From: Oscarella lobularis | Lineage: Eukaryota; Porifera; Homoscleromorpha; Homosclerophorida; Oscarellidae | Direction of reading: 5' to 3' | Assembly: GCF_947507565.1 (NCBI RefSeq) | Contig: NC_089184.1 | Span: 2,914,001 to 2,978,000 of the forward strand | Length of the DNA: 64,000 nucleotides | Part shown: positions 51,072 through 62,800 of the stretch, one piece after another | Numbering within the stretch: position 1 is the stretch's first letter | How the letters are laid out: every line of letters starts with the position of its first letter | The notes under the pieces: generated by a model | What the model was told of the DNA's origin: nothing | The model's input: the letters and a program-made list of their open reading frames with translations, nothing else | The model's database searches: none | Program-made: the position numbers and the translations under genes

Positions 51072-54000
51072 GGGTAGGTGAAGGTAAATCCCGGACAAAA
51101 CTTCACTCTCCCGGAAGATCGACCCCCTGCACTCGCTTAACGGAGTTTCCCTAAAAACCCTGATACTGTCCTGAACCGCAAGGCCCGTAGCTTTCTAACG
51201 GACTATAGCCGAGCGTCGTATGTGCCTTGGTTTTTGAGAGAACCTCTCCTAAACCGACTCGTGCAAATCACGTGAGAGCGAATCAATGCAGGTAATTACC
51301 CGGACACGCTGTATCTCGGCCAAAAGCGCATCAAAAATTCTACCTAAAACGGTTTCTGGGGTAAAATTTACCGCTGAATCCAATGGTATCGGTCGTTTTA
51401 GTGCAAACGCAGCCAATCCAGCGATATTCTCGATTTAGTGCGTACTCTACCAAAAGTCAAACTAAAGCTCTATCGACAGAAAAACGACATCTAGCAGTAC
51501 TTAGACCTCACAGATTTTTACTAAACAGTTATCTTAAAGTAACGTAAGGCTCTGGACTGCTACAGTGGACGGCCGTACGGTCTCTCAAAGCAACAAAAGG
51601 CCTGCATGCATGTGACTTGGGGACTGTAGTGACTGTGGGATTATCAGCCTCAAAGTGCGCCAAACGCATCAGGAATATTACTCTACGATGCAGCTTCAAG
51701 GGTATTTGCTTTGAAATCGAGCATTGCCTATATCTGGCTATAGAGGCCACCTGTACCTTCCAGTCTCTGTTAGTTGCGAACGGACTTGATGTACCGGCCC
51801 GGAATCCGTACATCTTTGCTTCATAAGTTTTTTCATCATTTCAACGCTTTTTTCTTGCGTTTTTGCGAAGTTTCTTCAGAAGGCGGAGTCAAGCTGTTTA
51901 GTTTGCGGAGTTTCCCGGTTGTCATTTGCATCCGAAAACGGTCTTTATCTACCTAACGGTGGCGTTCAAACAATGGAAGCAGCGATTGAGGCTGTAAAGA
52001 TCAAGGCCATGACTGTTAGAACGGCGGCCGATTTTTTTTCAGTTCCAAAGAGCACTCTTCACGACCGACTGACAAAAGCGACTGCCGCAGCCCAGAATGA
52101 TGAGCCCCATAGCCGAGGAAGGCCAACAGTTTTGACGCGCACTGAAGAAAGAGCCATTGTGCGATGCTGTGTGTCCATGGCTTCGTTGGGATTTGGTTTA
52201 GACCGTAATCACGTGACTCAATTAGTGTCGCGTTACTTCGAAGCGACTGGAAAGCCCAATCCATTCAGAGATGGGATACCAGGTCGATACTGGTGGGTCG
52301 GTTTTTTGGAAAGGTGGAAGGAGAAACTGTCAGAGAGGAAGCCACAGCACCTCTCAATGAATCGCGCTGAGGCATCAAATGACAAAGTTGTTGCAGGCTT
52401 TCACGCTTTACTGGAGTCCGTTCTTCAAAAAAGCGGTCTCTCTGATTTACCATATCACGAGGCAGCTTCGCGCATGTGGAACTGCGACGAAACTGGAATG
52501 AGAACTGGAGGGTGCACCACCAAAAGCCGGGTCCTTGCTGCAAAGGGGTCCAGAACTGTTTCAGAAACTAGCTCTGGCTCTGGAAAAGAACAAATTACTG
52601 CTTTGATCTGTGGCTCGGCTATTGGACAAATCCTTCCACCACACGTGGTGTACAAAAGCCAAAGTGAAGATGAAATTGAAGTGAGCTGGATTACTGGAGG
52701 GCCTGAAGGAACGGTGTACACCACAAGCGGTTCTGGGTGGATGGAAATTCCTCAGTTCTTATCTTGGTTTGAAAAGTGCTTTTTGCTGCACACAAAAGAA
52801 CTTAGGTGCAACCCAGAACGACCTGTCGTATTATTTTTCGACGGCCACTATTCTCACGTTTGCCTTGAATAAGCAATGAAAGCTGCCGAGAATAACGTTA
52901 TTCTATTTTGTCTTCCTCCGAGTACTACTGACAAACTGCAGCCTCTTGACGTTGCTGTATTCTCCTCATTTAAGAGAGCCTGGGGAAAAATTCTTAAAGA
53001 AAGAAAGCCGAAAACGGGTGGAGCACTTTTAAGGAAGGAAGATTTTCCTGGCATTCTGAAACAACTCTGGGAAACTGGACTAAAACCGGAAAATTTCGTT
53101 GCTGGATTCCGTGCCACAGGAATCTATCCTTTGAAAAAAGGCAATAGTGGTAAAGAATCAAAATTAGCAGTCGGTTTTCCTTTTCAAACTGACGCAAGTA
53201 ATGAGGAGGAAGTTTCGGCCACCTCTGAAACAGCTAATCCTTCAATTAACTGTTTTACTCCTACAACTAGCAAAATCGTAAGCCACCTTTCTGCAATTAT
53301 AGCTTCCAAAAAAGAGGCGGAAACAAAGGTGCAGAAAAAGAAAGGCAGAGCCAAGTTGCAAAAATACGGAGAGGCTATTACAGCAGAAGAGGGACTGGAC
53401 AGGCTTAAAAAGAAAGAGGAAGGCAAAAAACGAAAGAAACCAACGACTCAGCGAAAATCGAAGCGCGGAAAAAGGCAGATTCAACGCGACGAGGATTCCG
53501 AAGTAAACGAAAACGTTTGCCCATGTTGTGAAGGAAATTTTTACGATCATACTCCTGAGATACAGGAAGCCTGGATTGGATGCGACAATTTAGAATGTGG
53601 GCGATGGTTTCACTCTGTCTGCGTCAATTTCGATAGCGCTCACAGTACTGCAAATTACTGGATCTGTCCTAAGTGCAAAGAGTAGCAATTACTCTATAGT
53701 GAAGTTAGTTGGGACTCGGGAGAAAAGGGAGCTACAGTAGATTAGAAATTATTAAGTCTAAAGCAACTGTTTATTGAGAATCTGTGAGGTCTAAGTACTG
53801 CTAGATGTCGTTTTTCTGTCGATAGAGCTTTAGTTTGACTTTTGGTAGAGTACGCACTAAATCGAGAATATCGCTGGATTGGCTGCGTTTGCACTAAAAC
53901 GAGCGATACCATTGAATTCAGCGGTAAATTTTACCCCAGAAACCGTTTTAGGTAGAATTTTTGATGCGTTTTTGGCCGAGATACAGCGTGTCCGGGTAAT

Positions 54001-54223
54001 TACCTGCATTGATTCGCTCTCACGTGATTTGCACGAGTCGGTTTAGGAGAGGTTCTCTCGAAAACCAAGGCACATACGACGCTCGGCTATAGTCCGTTAG
54101 AAAGCTACGGGCCTTGCGGTTAAGGACAGCATCAGGGTTTTTAGGGAAACTCCGTCAAGCGAGTGCAGGGGGTCGATCTTCCGGGAGAGTGAAGTTTTGT
54201 CCGGGATTTACCTTCACCTACCC
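51072..54223. mobile_element. Pogo-type (Tc1/mariner superfamily) transposon with very long inverted repeats
   Basis: TA flanks both ends (51070-51071 and 54224-54225), the target duplication of this superfamily. The ends read GGGTAGGTGAAGGTAAATCC and its reverse complement. The inverted repeats continue with few mismatches for about 460 bp, to ~51535 and ~53757, far longer than the usual tens of bp. Between them lies one transposase reading frame (51973-53685) with a single internal stop. The near identity of the arms suggests a fairly recent insertion. Confidence 0.9.
51973..53685 (+). pseudogene. Pogo/Tigger-like DDE transposase with C-terminal PHD-type finger, one in-frame stop
   Basis: Start at the ATG at 51973. 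The N-terminal helix-turn-helix reads TVRTAADFFSVPKSTLHDRL, followed by a CENP-B-type second DNA-binding part. The DDE catalytic core shows MWNCDETGM, VVLFFDGHYSHV and KLQPLDVAVF, giving three acidic residues in the pogo arrangement. A TAA at 52870-52872 falls between the second and third of them; the frame continues unbroken on both sides, so it is a single nonsense change. After a Lys-rich linker, the last ~50 residues form a C4HC3-type finger (CPCCEGNFYD ... WIGCDNLECGRWFHSVC ... YWICPKCKE). PHD fingers usually read histone H3 tails, so a chromatin-targeting role is an inference. Confidence 0.85.
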
Positions 54224-54225
54224 TA

Positions 54226-54770
54226 CTCGGAGAGAAACGTTGGTGCGTGGAGAAACCGTACTGTGGCCGAGAAGGCCGGTGTGTATTTGTTCACGTTGCT
54301 ATATGTGGGAGATGAGACCGTAGAGGCTTCTGTTTAGGGTATAACAGAAGCCACAGCTTAGAGATAAGCAGAATTTGAGTTACTCAAAGATATGAAACAC
54401 GCTTTTGGTCTTTTCTTACAGAAAGAAAAATAGACGTAAACATGCGTTGACGTACAAGCCCTCCTTCACCAGTCACACCCAGCACTTCGTGTGTGGTTCT
54501 CTCGTTCTCCGTACACGTGGTGAGTCAGTAGAGGCTTCTATTTAAGGTAACAGAAGCCACTGCTTAATTAAAAGATAAACAGAATTTAATTTACTCAAAC
54601 ATAAGACAGACGTTATCTCACCCCGCCTACAGATAAGAAATAAGACGTAAACCTGCGTTGACGTACACGCCTCCCTTCCTGAGTCACAACCGACACTTCG
54701 TGTGAGGTTCTCTCGTTCATCGTATATAAACAGCATGCAACACCAAGGTCCTCTCAGTTGAGTATTAACC
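54226..54770 (-). repeat. Inverted copies of the hairpin block and peptide-gene upstream module
   Basis: Reading on the minus strand, 54240-54360 matches the ACCAACGTTTCT and GGCTTCTGT parts of the hairpin block. 54360-54520 and 54540-54720 are two tandem copies of the upstream module of the peptide gene, each with ACGTAAAC.TGCGTTGACGTAC and CACTTCGTGTG. TATATAAA at 54723-54730 lies ~45 bp before the ATG at 54771. Confidence 0.55.
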
Positions 54771-55116
54771 ATGAATAAGGTCGTCTGCTTCTTTGTTCTG
54801 TCCTCTCTTTTTGGAGCTTTCCAATCTGCCCTCGTTCGATTCCAGTCGATCGAGATTCGATGCAGATTGAGACGCTGGAAAATCGTGCACTCCCGTCAAA
54901 ATGAACGGCACTGACGTTGAGTGGAGACCGGACTATACTGCTGCGAGGGAATGATATGCAAAGACGCTGGAGAAGGTCACAAGTGCTACAGGAAACCCTG
55001 TTTCCCACATGGAATTTCGTGCACTTGTCCGCCGTTTCATCCAATTTTCACGTGCTCAGATTGCTGCAAAGCTCCTGTCTTCCAACCTGAGCAAAAGATA
55101 TCTAAGTGTGCCTGAT
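54771..55116 (+). pseudogene. Cysteine-rich peptide gene, second copy (broken)
   Basis: Near-duplicate of the minus-strand copy at 30913-31252, in opposite orientation. The signal peptide is intact (MNKVVCFFVLSSLFGAFQSA). The mature region is again in a different frame, and this copy has a further in-frame stop and a two-base duplication next to the first CC pair (near 54935). Similarity extends to both flanks: about 830 bp at 54540-55370 against 30640-31480 inverted. The cysteine spacing of the C-terminal half differs, with an FPHGISCTCPP-type segment. Confidence 0.6.
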
Positions 55117-56159
55117 AGATCAAAACTGCAGTTTGATTCAAGACATCTTAGTTGCGTTTGTCTTTTTCTGTCGTTCAGTGCCAAAAAAGTGTTTGCAAAA
55201 CTGCGTTTAGTTTCCGCTACCTTTTCTTCCATGACCCAAGGTCTCGCGTTTCCGTGCCTTAGTCAGAAGAAGGGCGATGTGTTCTCTTCATGCAGCCAGT
55301 TTTAGAGTACAGTTGTAACAAAGCGGCGAATCAACGACAGAGACAAGACTGCAAAACTATATGCAGCTCGATCCGCTTGGGGACACACGCCAACGTTACT
55401 ACTACCGCAACAAAATGGTCCTTAATTGTGCGATGGCTTCGATCGAACTTCTTGTTGTGGAACCTAGAACTCTGCGCATGGATTGAGTGACGTCTTGGCG
55501 TGAAACAAAACAGCTGTACAGCAGAGGGTAATTATAATTTAATTCTGGTTGGAGGAACACTAGCTGCGCGAAGCACGCACGTCTTTTTGATAAAGCTAAA
55601 AGGTGATTGACGGTCTAATTGTGAGTGCATGCGATCTCTCACGCGAAACATCATCGCAAAGCAAAGCTTTTCCGACCGTTCACGTCGACCGGATTGTCCG
55701 TTCGACAGTGTCGCCGCACACTTCCGAATTGACAGATCATTCGGCGACGTCATTTGGCGCGAGTGTCCACGCTTGAAGTAGACGTGGGGCGTTCTCCACG
55801 TGTGCGGCGTCAACTCGTGCACTCCCGCAAACATGAATGGAACCGACGTTGCGCCGAGACCGGACTATTGCTGCGAAGGAATGACCTGCAAGGTCACAAG
55901 TATCACAGAAGACGTTAACTGCATGCCGGCCAGCTAGAACGAATTGCGTGTGCTGGTTTCTAGGCAGCTGCATAAAAAGACGCGCTCTTCAGTGACCCGT
56001 AAGAAGCGTAGATTTTAAGGGAAGATTCAATAAGATCAAATAACGTGCCCTTGACGTAGAATCGGAATTGGGAACTGGTGACGTAAATTCGGACTCGGCA
56101 TTTCGATTTCCACCGAACGGAATGCCAACATCATATGGAAAATTCAGTCTTTGCACAGA
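55117..56159. other. Duplicated flank and third, minimal peptide copy
   Basis: 55117-55370 continues the inverted duplication with 30640-30912. At 55816-55915 a short, decayed third copy of the peptide's mature region is recognisable (TGCACTCCCGCAAACATGAA, CGGACTATTGCTGCGAAGG). Nothing else supported. Confidence 0.5.
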
Positions 56160-56950
56160 AGAATTGAGACAGTCTTCCAGCCTATAACATAATCTTTATA
56201 CCAGAGAGTCGAATGACCACGCCCCCAAAAGAACATAGCAACAACAGCGTCGAACGTTTGCCATTCATTGTGCGACATAGGCCCTTTTAGTCGAGGCACT
56301 CTGCGGCTCTGTCGCATGAATAAACTGCCATGTGATCAATGACGAAATCAAACTTGAAACGTTCAAGGAAAATGATTATTTAGGCAAAATCAATAAATGA
56401 TATATGTATATATGTACCTCAATCAGATGGCCTCCTTCCTGCAGCACAGGCAATCAAAAATGTCTCGCCAATACCTCGCATTAGATGAAGTCACGGCTAG
56501 CTAAAGGAAAAAATAAAATGCACGTAGACTTCTTCCATGAAAAAGATACTCTGGTTGTTATGAGTTGGAAAGAGGTGATTACACACCATGCGTGAGCGCG
56601 TCTTCGTGTCCTACAAAAAGAAGCTACATTAATTAATTTAATTAATCAAAGCACGAGGTGGTACACTGGTATGCGTGGGCGTTTCTTCTTTTCTCCGCCT
56701 TTGTGACCGCCCATCGGCGACAATGTCCGAGTTCGGCCGGGCGACAATCCGAAAAAGATCCATCCGGTCGCTTTCGCTTCGATGGCGAAGTTCGCGAGGT
56801 CCCTTCGCGTTATCGACTGTCCAGTGAAGCCGATATGCTATGTCGTCGTTCAGGCTGACACTGTTCTTGTATTCACGACGCAAGAGCGCCGAAGCGCTTG
56901 TCGAAAACACGAGGGCGAAGAGCAAGACGATTCCAATGTAGAAAGGACAT
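56160..56950 (-). pseudogene. DOMON gene copy 3
   Basis: ATG at 56950 (frame slips within the signal peptide). It then reads through YKNSVSLNDDIAYRLHWTVDN before a frame break; the other frame shows the DOMON core as ATGWIFFGLSPG. A short ATTAATTAATTT duplication interrupts the middle (56631-56648). The downstream part to 56160 matches copies 1 and 2, including the hydrophobic stretch. This copy has the uninterrupted CCATGCGTGAG site that carries the MULE-type insertion in copy 1. Confidence 0.55.
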
Positions 56951-57012
56951 ACGGGATTGTAGCTCTTGTACCGTGGAGGCAGAGATAGAGTCCCGTATCT
57001 AGTTTGAAACAC

Positions 57013-57573
57013 ATCAACTTTGGAACAAGCGGTTTAACCTTTAGAACAGACTACCGTCAAAACAGTTAAAAGCAAAAATGTGGCAAAATAACTCGAGAAA
57101 TTCGTTGTAAAATTGCAGCTTGTTTCGTTGTGTTTTACAGGAGTAAGCAAAGTTAGAAGAGGGAGGAGTCACGTCATCTCCCTTTCGAACACGCCCATGC
57201 GCTTTGGAACAGGCTCTCTAACTCCGTCAGCTTTTATCGCACAGAGACGTTCTATATACCGTTTTAAAGCCTAAAGCCTCTTCTATCTCGCTAAATTGAT
57301 TCGATTGTCGGAGATTGCATTCTCGCTGAGATATCGCCGATTGAGTAAGGAAGGGTAGCGTGCTCTAGATTGGAACACAAGTTTTGTACAGCCAACTAGT
57401 GCCTAAGCATTCAAACGCAGCCAAATCGTTCAAACAGTCTTCTTTTATCATTGTCGCTAGGAGTACGCCGCAATTAGATCGTTTTGTAGCCATCAAGTGC
57501 AAAAATGGGAGGGCCATAACCTGGACGTACGGTCTTTAGCCATTTAGCCTCCTTTGTTCGAGTACGTACTACG
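57013..57573. other. Presumed left end of the second pogo-like element
   Basis: AT-rich sequence before the transposase. An end with inverted repeats is expected, but its partner would lie near or in the assembly gap, so neither can be defined. Confidence 0.3.
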
Positions 57574-59504
57574 ATGAATCCGTCGAGCAGACCCAAACTG
57601 TCGCTTCGAGGCCGAATAGTTCGACCGACGGGCATTGCGAGACGATCCGCAACGTTCTTGGCGGCTAGCAGTGATGGACGAACGTCAACGTATCGGCAGT
57701 GGAACCCACACAGCTTGCAGAAGGCGATCGATGAGCTCGAGAGCGAAAATGCTCCTAGCTACCGTGTGGTTGCTCGTGAGTGGAGAATACCACCAACCAC
57801 TCTCTACAATCGACACAAAATGTTGACCAACCCCCACTTGTCTGGTGACAGTCGTCGCTACTTTACCGATAAAGAGGAAGGTGAGTTAGCTTCTTTCCTT
57901 ACTAGAAGTGCGGAAGTGGGCTGCGGGCGAACAATAAAACAGGTAATTGCTGGTGCTTAATTAAAATAAAATATATTTTTATCTAAAGAAATTTTGGCCG
58001 CAAAAGGAATTGTGAGGGATAGTATCACGCATGGATGGTTTGAAAAATTTCAGAAGAGACATCCTGAACTTGTACTAAAAACTGCTGAATCGCTGTCGAA
58101 AGCGAGATTGACTGCCACAAAGAGAACTGTCTTGGACAAGTATTACGACACGCTTTTTGCCCTTCTTGAAGAAAATGATATCATGAACGAGCCAAGCCGA
58201 ATTTTCAATTTTGACGAAACTCCTATACCGCTGGAATTCAAACCTCCTAAAATTATAGCAAGAAAAGGGCAGAGACATGTGTTTTCCGTCACTTCTGGAG
58301 ACAAAACACAAATATCTGTTTTAGCTTGTGTTTGCGCTTCTGGATTTGCTTTGCCACCTCACATATTTTCAAGAAAAGTTTTTGTTGGAATGAGAGATTG
58401 GTAGAAGGACAGGTACCGGATTCGAGGTACACTGTTACTGATTCAGGATGGAGCACTAGTGCGGTTTTTGAAGGATGGTTTTTTGAGCTTTTTCTTGCCT
58501 ACGCTCCAGCAAAGCGACCGTTATTGCTAATAATGGATGGTCACTCAACTCACTACAATCCGGCGGTTATTAAAACTGAAGGGCACAAGAAGGGATTATT
58601 TTATTTCTGTTGCCTCCAAGCACAACGCATTTGACCCAGCCTTTAGACAGAAGCGTATTCCACGCACTGAAAGCTCATTGGACAACAGCCTGTCACAATT
58701 TCAGTACAAGAACGGGAGGGAAGTTCGTCACTAAGACAAATTTTAATTTTGTCTTTGCTGAAGCTTGGAAAAGTGCGATGAATGTTGGCAACATTTCTTC
58801 GTCCTTTAAGATGACGGGCATCTATCCTTTCAACAGACAGGCAATTGCGCTTGCCGAGGATAGCGTGGAACAACGTGCAGAAGCAGCTAAAAATCCTGCC
58901 ATACGATTTCTTCCAAGACTCACGCCTATCCCTGAACACCGTCGAAGATCAGCCTCACCTCTTCCAGTTTCAATTCAGGATTTTTCAAGCCCTGATAAAT
59001 CTTCGTCAGTTAGCATTTTGGAAGAGCCTCGATTCACAACGTCGGAACAGAACGATTCCAACGGCGTCTAGAGGAGGGATACAACCTGAGCGATTCCAGA
59101 TATTCTGAGTGGATTCGGCTAAATCATCCTAGCAAATCTATCACTGCTTCAGCTTTGCCGCTGTCTAATGTTGGCAAACCTATCAAAGTAAATCATCGCT
59201 CCGCAGAAGCAACGACTAGAAGCGAGAACGAGATTGACTAATCTGTACGCTACTTCAAGTCATATGGACCTTACTTTCTAATTACTGTATTACTTCTAGT
59301 GCATCCAGCATTCCTCCTCCTCCCCAGAACGTGAGAAAAACTCAGCTGCCAAAGTTCTTACAAGCTCTTCTGTTGTGGAAGAGATTCGGATGAAAGAGAG
59401 AAAAAAAGACGAAGCTGCTGAAAGAAAGAAGCAGAAGGAGATCCTTAGGGTCACCAGACAAAAGGAAAAAGCTGAAAGGAAAGGAAGAAAATTCAGAAGC
59501 TGAA
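57574..59504 (+). pseudogene. Second pogo-like transposase, frameshifted
   Basis: The N-terminal part (ATG 57574) has a helix-turn-helix (SYRVVAREWRIPPTTLYNRH) and continues to about 57952. Two stops follow in an AT-rich piece, then the same frame resumes from 57989. A 36-nt intron at 57953-57988 (GTGCTTAATT...CTAAAG) would remove both stops and restore KQVIAEILAAKG. Further on, FNFDETPIPLEF, LLLIMDGHSTHY and THLTQPLDRSVF give the three DDE-type acidic residues, but frameshifts near 58385 and 58600 separate them. The C terminus is a Lys/Glu-rich helix (KKDEAAERKKQKE) that runs to 59504. No PHD finger is seen; it may be lost in the gap. Confidence 0.75.
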
Positions 59505-59537
59505 AGGTATTAATTAACCATGAATTTTTTTGTCTTA

Positions 59538-59737
59538 NNNNNNNNNNNNNNNNNNNNNNNNNNNNNNNNNNNNNNNNNNNNNNNNNNNNNNNNNNNNNNN
59601 NNNNNNNNNNNNNNNNNNNNNNNNNNNNNNNNNNNNNNNNNNNNNNNNNNNNNNNNNNNNNNNNNNNNNNNNNNNNNNNNNNNNNNNNNNNNNNNNNNNN
59701 NNNNNNNNNNNNNNNNNNNNNNNNNNNNNNNNNNNNN
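59538..59737. other. Assembly gap (200 N)
   Basis: Exactly 200 undetermined bases, a conventional scaffold-gap length. It lies between the second pogo-like element and the rhamnosidase gene, so the true distance is unknown. Confidence 0.99.
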
Positions 59738-59824
59738 AAGACTTATCCGGGACTTGTTGCGTTTGCAAGAAGTTCGTTGAGTCCGTTACCCGGTACTTAG
59801 AGTCCCAGCAGCATCGTCGAACCA

Positions 59825-62800
59825 ATGATTTGCTTCGGCTTGACCGCTTTCATCTTCCTCTTCGCAGTTTCTGCTTGCAACGGGGGCCCCTTGCCCCCGA
59901 TCGACTTGCGATGCAAGTTCTTCACATTGCAGCTTAAGCATCTAGCTCTCAACTCGTTCCTCCCGCCTTTAGGCAACAATCTAGCAAGCACGCACGACGG
60001 ACCAGTTCTCGGCGTAGCCGTACCAACGTTTTCATGGCTTCCGCGACACACAGATCGAGTAGGCGGCCAAACGGCCTTTCAAGTGCTCATCTATTCGTCT
60101 CGAGAGCGCGATACGTTTCGTCGTCCCGTCATTGACAGGCAGGGCGAGATTATTACTTTTTTAGGAATAAATAAATACATAATGTATATCTAGTGGTAAA
60201 GTGATTTCTTCGAATTTTCGAGGCGTCGAAGTGAACAGCAGTTATGAATATCAGAATTTTGTGCTGTATTCCTGGACGGTAGAGATAGACGTTTAGAAAG
60301 TGATAGTGCTAAGTTAAGTGGATAACATGACAGGTGCGTTGGTGGGATGAAAACGACGTTGCTTCGGACTACAGTCCTTTGTCAAATATGGAAGCAGGTA
60401 TTCTGAATCAGGTTAGTGCAAATTGGCTATTTCATAAATAATCCTGTTGACTTCATTTTATTAGACTCTGTGGAAAAGTTCGCCTTGGATTGCAGCTCCG
60501 GATTCGGTTTCCGGGGCTCCTTATCTCCGCAGTCCCGAATTTTCCGTACGTGTTATCGTCATTTTTACTCGTGAAACAATCACTGTTGAGTTTCTTACCT
60601 AAGGCTACTTCCAATTCGACGCTTCGTCGAGCGAGAGTCTACGTATCCGGTTTGGGATACTTTCGTCTATACTTGAATGGAAAGCGAATAGGAGACGAGG
60701 CCCTTGCTCCTGGCTGGACAAAGTACAGGTACACTGTGTGCGTTACTTTAATTAATACAAAATCCTTTATTTCTCATTTCTTCAGCACGCGTGTCTTCTA
60801 CGTTGTTTATGACGTAATGCAGTATCTCGAGGCGAAGAATGTACTTGGAGCTATCGTGGGCATTGGCAGACGCAACACGGTATTAATTCTATATAATTAA
60901 GAATAAGGCGCTCATCTGTCACTCAACAGACCGTCTTTCCTCCATTGGACAGCGTTTCACCGGACGACACCGTACCGAGGATATTTCGACTAAAGGTTCT
61001 CGTTTGAAAATATGCACGTGTCTTCAATGACATTGAAACGGGTGGACATGTAGCTCGTTCTTACCTATGACTCGGATGTCGAGTCGTACGATGAAATTAT
61101 GGTGAGTAGCACGGATTGGCGCGCCGCATCGTCGCCTGTGGTGAGCAGTTCGATTTACAATGGCGAAGTGTACGGTGAGTTTCGACAATATTAATTAATT
61201 AATTAATTATTAAATTATTCTTCTTTAGATGCTCGTCTAGAGAAGGCTGGATGGAATGAAGTGGGCTTTAAGCTCGATAATTCGTGGAAACAGGTATATG
61301 ACGTCAGAAATCTGCTCGTGGTTTGCGTGACTTGGATTCAATAGGTCGCAATTGTTTCTGGTCCTCATGGTATAATGTCTCTTCAGCTTATTCCTCCAAT
61401 TAAAGTTAGACAAAAAATCATATTTGAATCTCGGATGATGTTTGTCTTATCCATGCAGCAAGATCCGCCTAATCCGCCCATTGACATTCAAACACTGCCT
61501 GTAAGTACAGTAATACACATACTCCGCTCTCTTAGGTACACTCATTTCTTTTAGGGCAACATCTACGTCCTTGACTTCGGTACGAATCTAGCCGGATATT
61601 GCAGATTGACGGTGAAAGGTGATAAAGGCCAAGTCATAGTGCTCAAGTACACACACTGCAAGAACGAGTCGATTTCTTCATCTTCCCTTATACCGTCCCA
61701 GGCATGCTGAAGTCAAACTCCATCCTCCCTACGGTCCTAGGAACGGCAGTTTATATTACGCCAATCTTCGTTCGGCTGAGGCCACGGATACCTATATCCT
61801 GCGAGGCGATCCTCAAGGCGAAGTAGGAGATACATTCATGCGATCTTTGTCCATTGGATATAATATTTTTGCAGACGTATGAGCCCTACTTTACGTATCA
61901 CGGTTTCCGCTACGTTGAAGTGAGGGGCTACCCTGGAAAGCTCGAAGTAAGCGAATGCAAGAGAAACTTAAACTTACTCCACTGAACCCATCTTGGGGCA
62001 TTGTGACTGTAGGCTGGAAATTTGCAGCAAATTCCTATTCATGCCGACGTCGACGCAGTAAAGACGCTGAACACGTCAAGTCTTATTATGAATGACCTTC
62101 AGGTTCAGCTATATAACATAATAAATAATATATATATATATATCATATAATGTGTAGGCCGTTGTGAAGAATAGTCACCTGTCTAATTTTCTAAGTATCG
62201 TCACTGGCTGTGCACAGAGAGACGAGAGAATTGGATGGTTTGTCTACCTTTTCATTATCATCTTCTTTTATCTGACGTGACCTCTCGTCGACAGGATGGG
62301 CGACGCCGGCTTGTCGTCTGACATTATGGCTCTCGGTTTTGACATGCACGCTTTTTTCGTCAATATGCTTCGAAATATTCGAGACGACGAGGTGCCCGTC
62401 TCTTGTCATCTTTTCAAAGTCAATTGAGTTGAGTTTCTATAGGGAGAGGACGGCTCGGTTCCCGACGTTGTTCCCTATTATCGATACGGTCATCGGCCTG
62501 CTGATCCTTCGTGGAGGTAATACGTACCGTTTTCTTGCTTTTTTGAAATGACATCACGACGTTTAGTGCCGCTTTTCCTCAAGTGACGTTCGTCCTCTAT
62601 AAATACTACGGCGATCTGAGAGCGGTTCGCGACAACTACGACGCTCTGAAGCGTTATTTCAAAAACATTGCATCTCAGGTGTGATATATGTAATGCTGAT
62701 CCCCCCAAAGTCATCATGTTGTTCAAGATTCCCTCGTCCGGTCTCGCTCACATGGCTGGACGATACGGAGATTGGTGTATACTGAAGCCTCCAAATCCAG

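Noticed and set aside
50549-51106. Single 185-codon minus-strand protein
   Set aside because: Only the first part follows the DOMON gene; after a frameshift the frame leaves the domain, which continues in another frame. Treated as a DOMON pseudogene.
59520-59937. Frames running through the N gap
   Set aside because: They consist mainly of undetermined bases and have no meaning as coding sequence.
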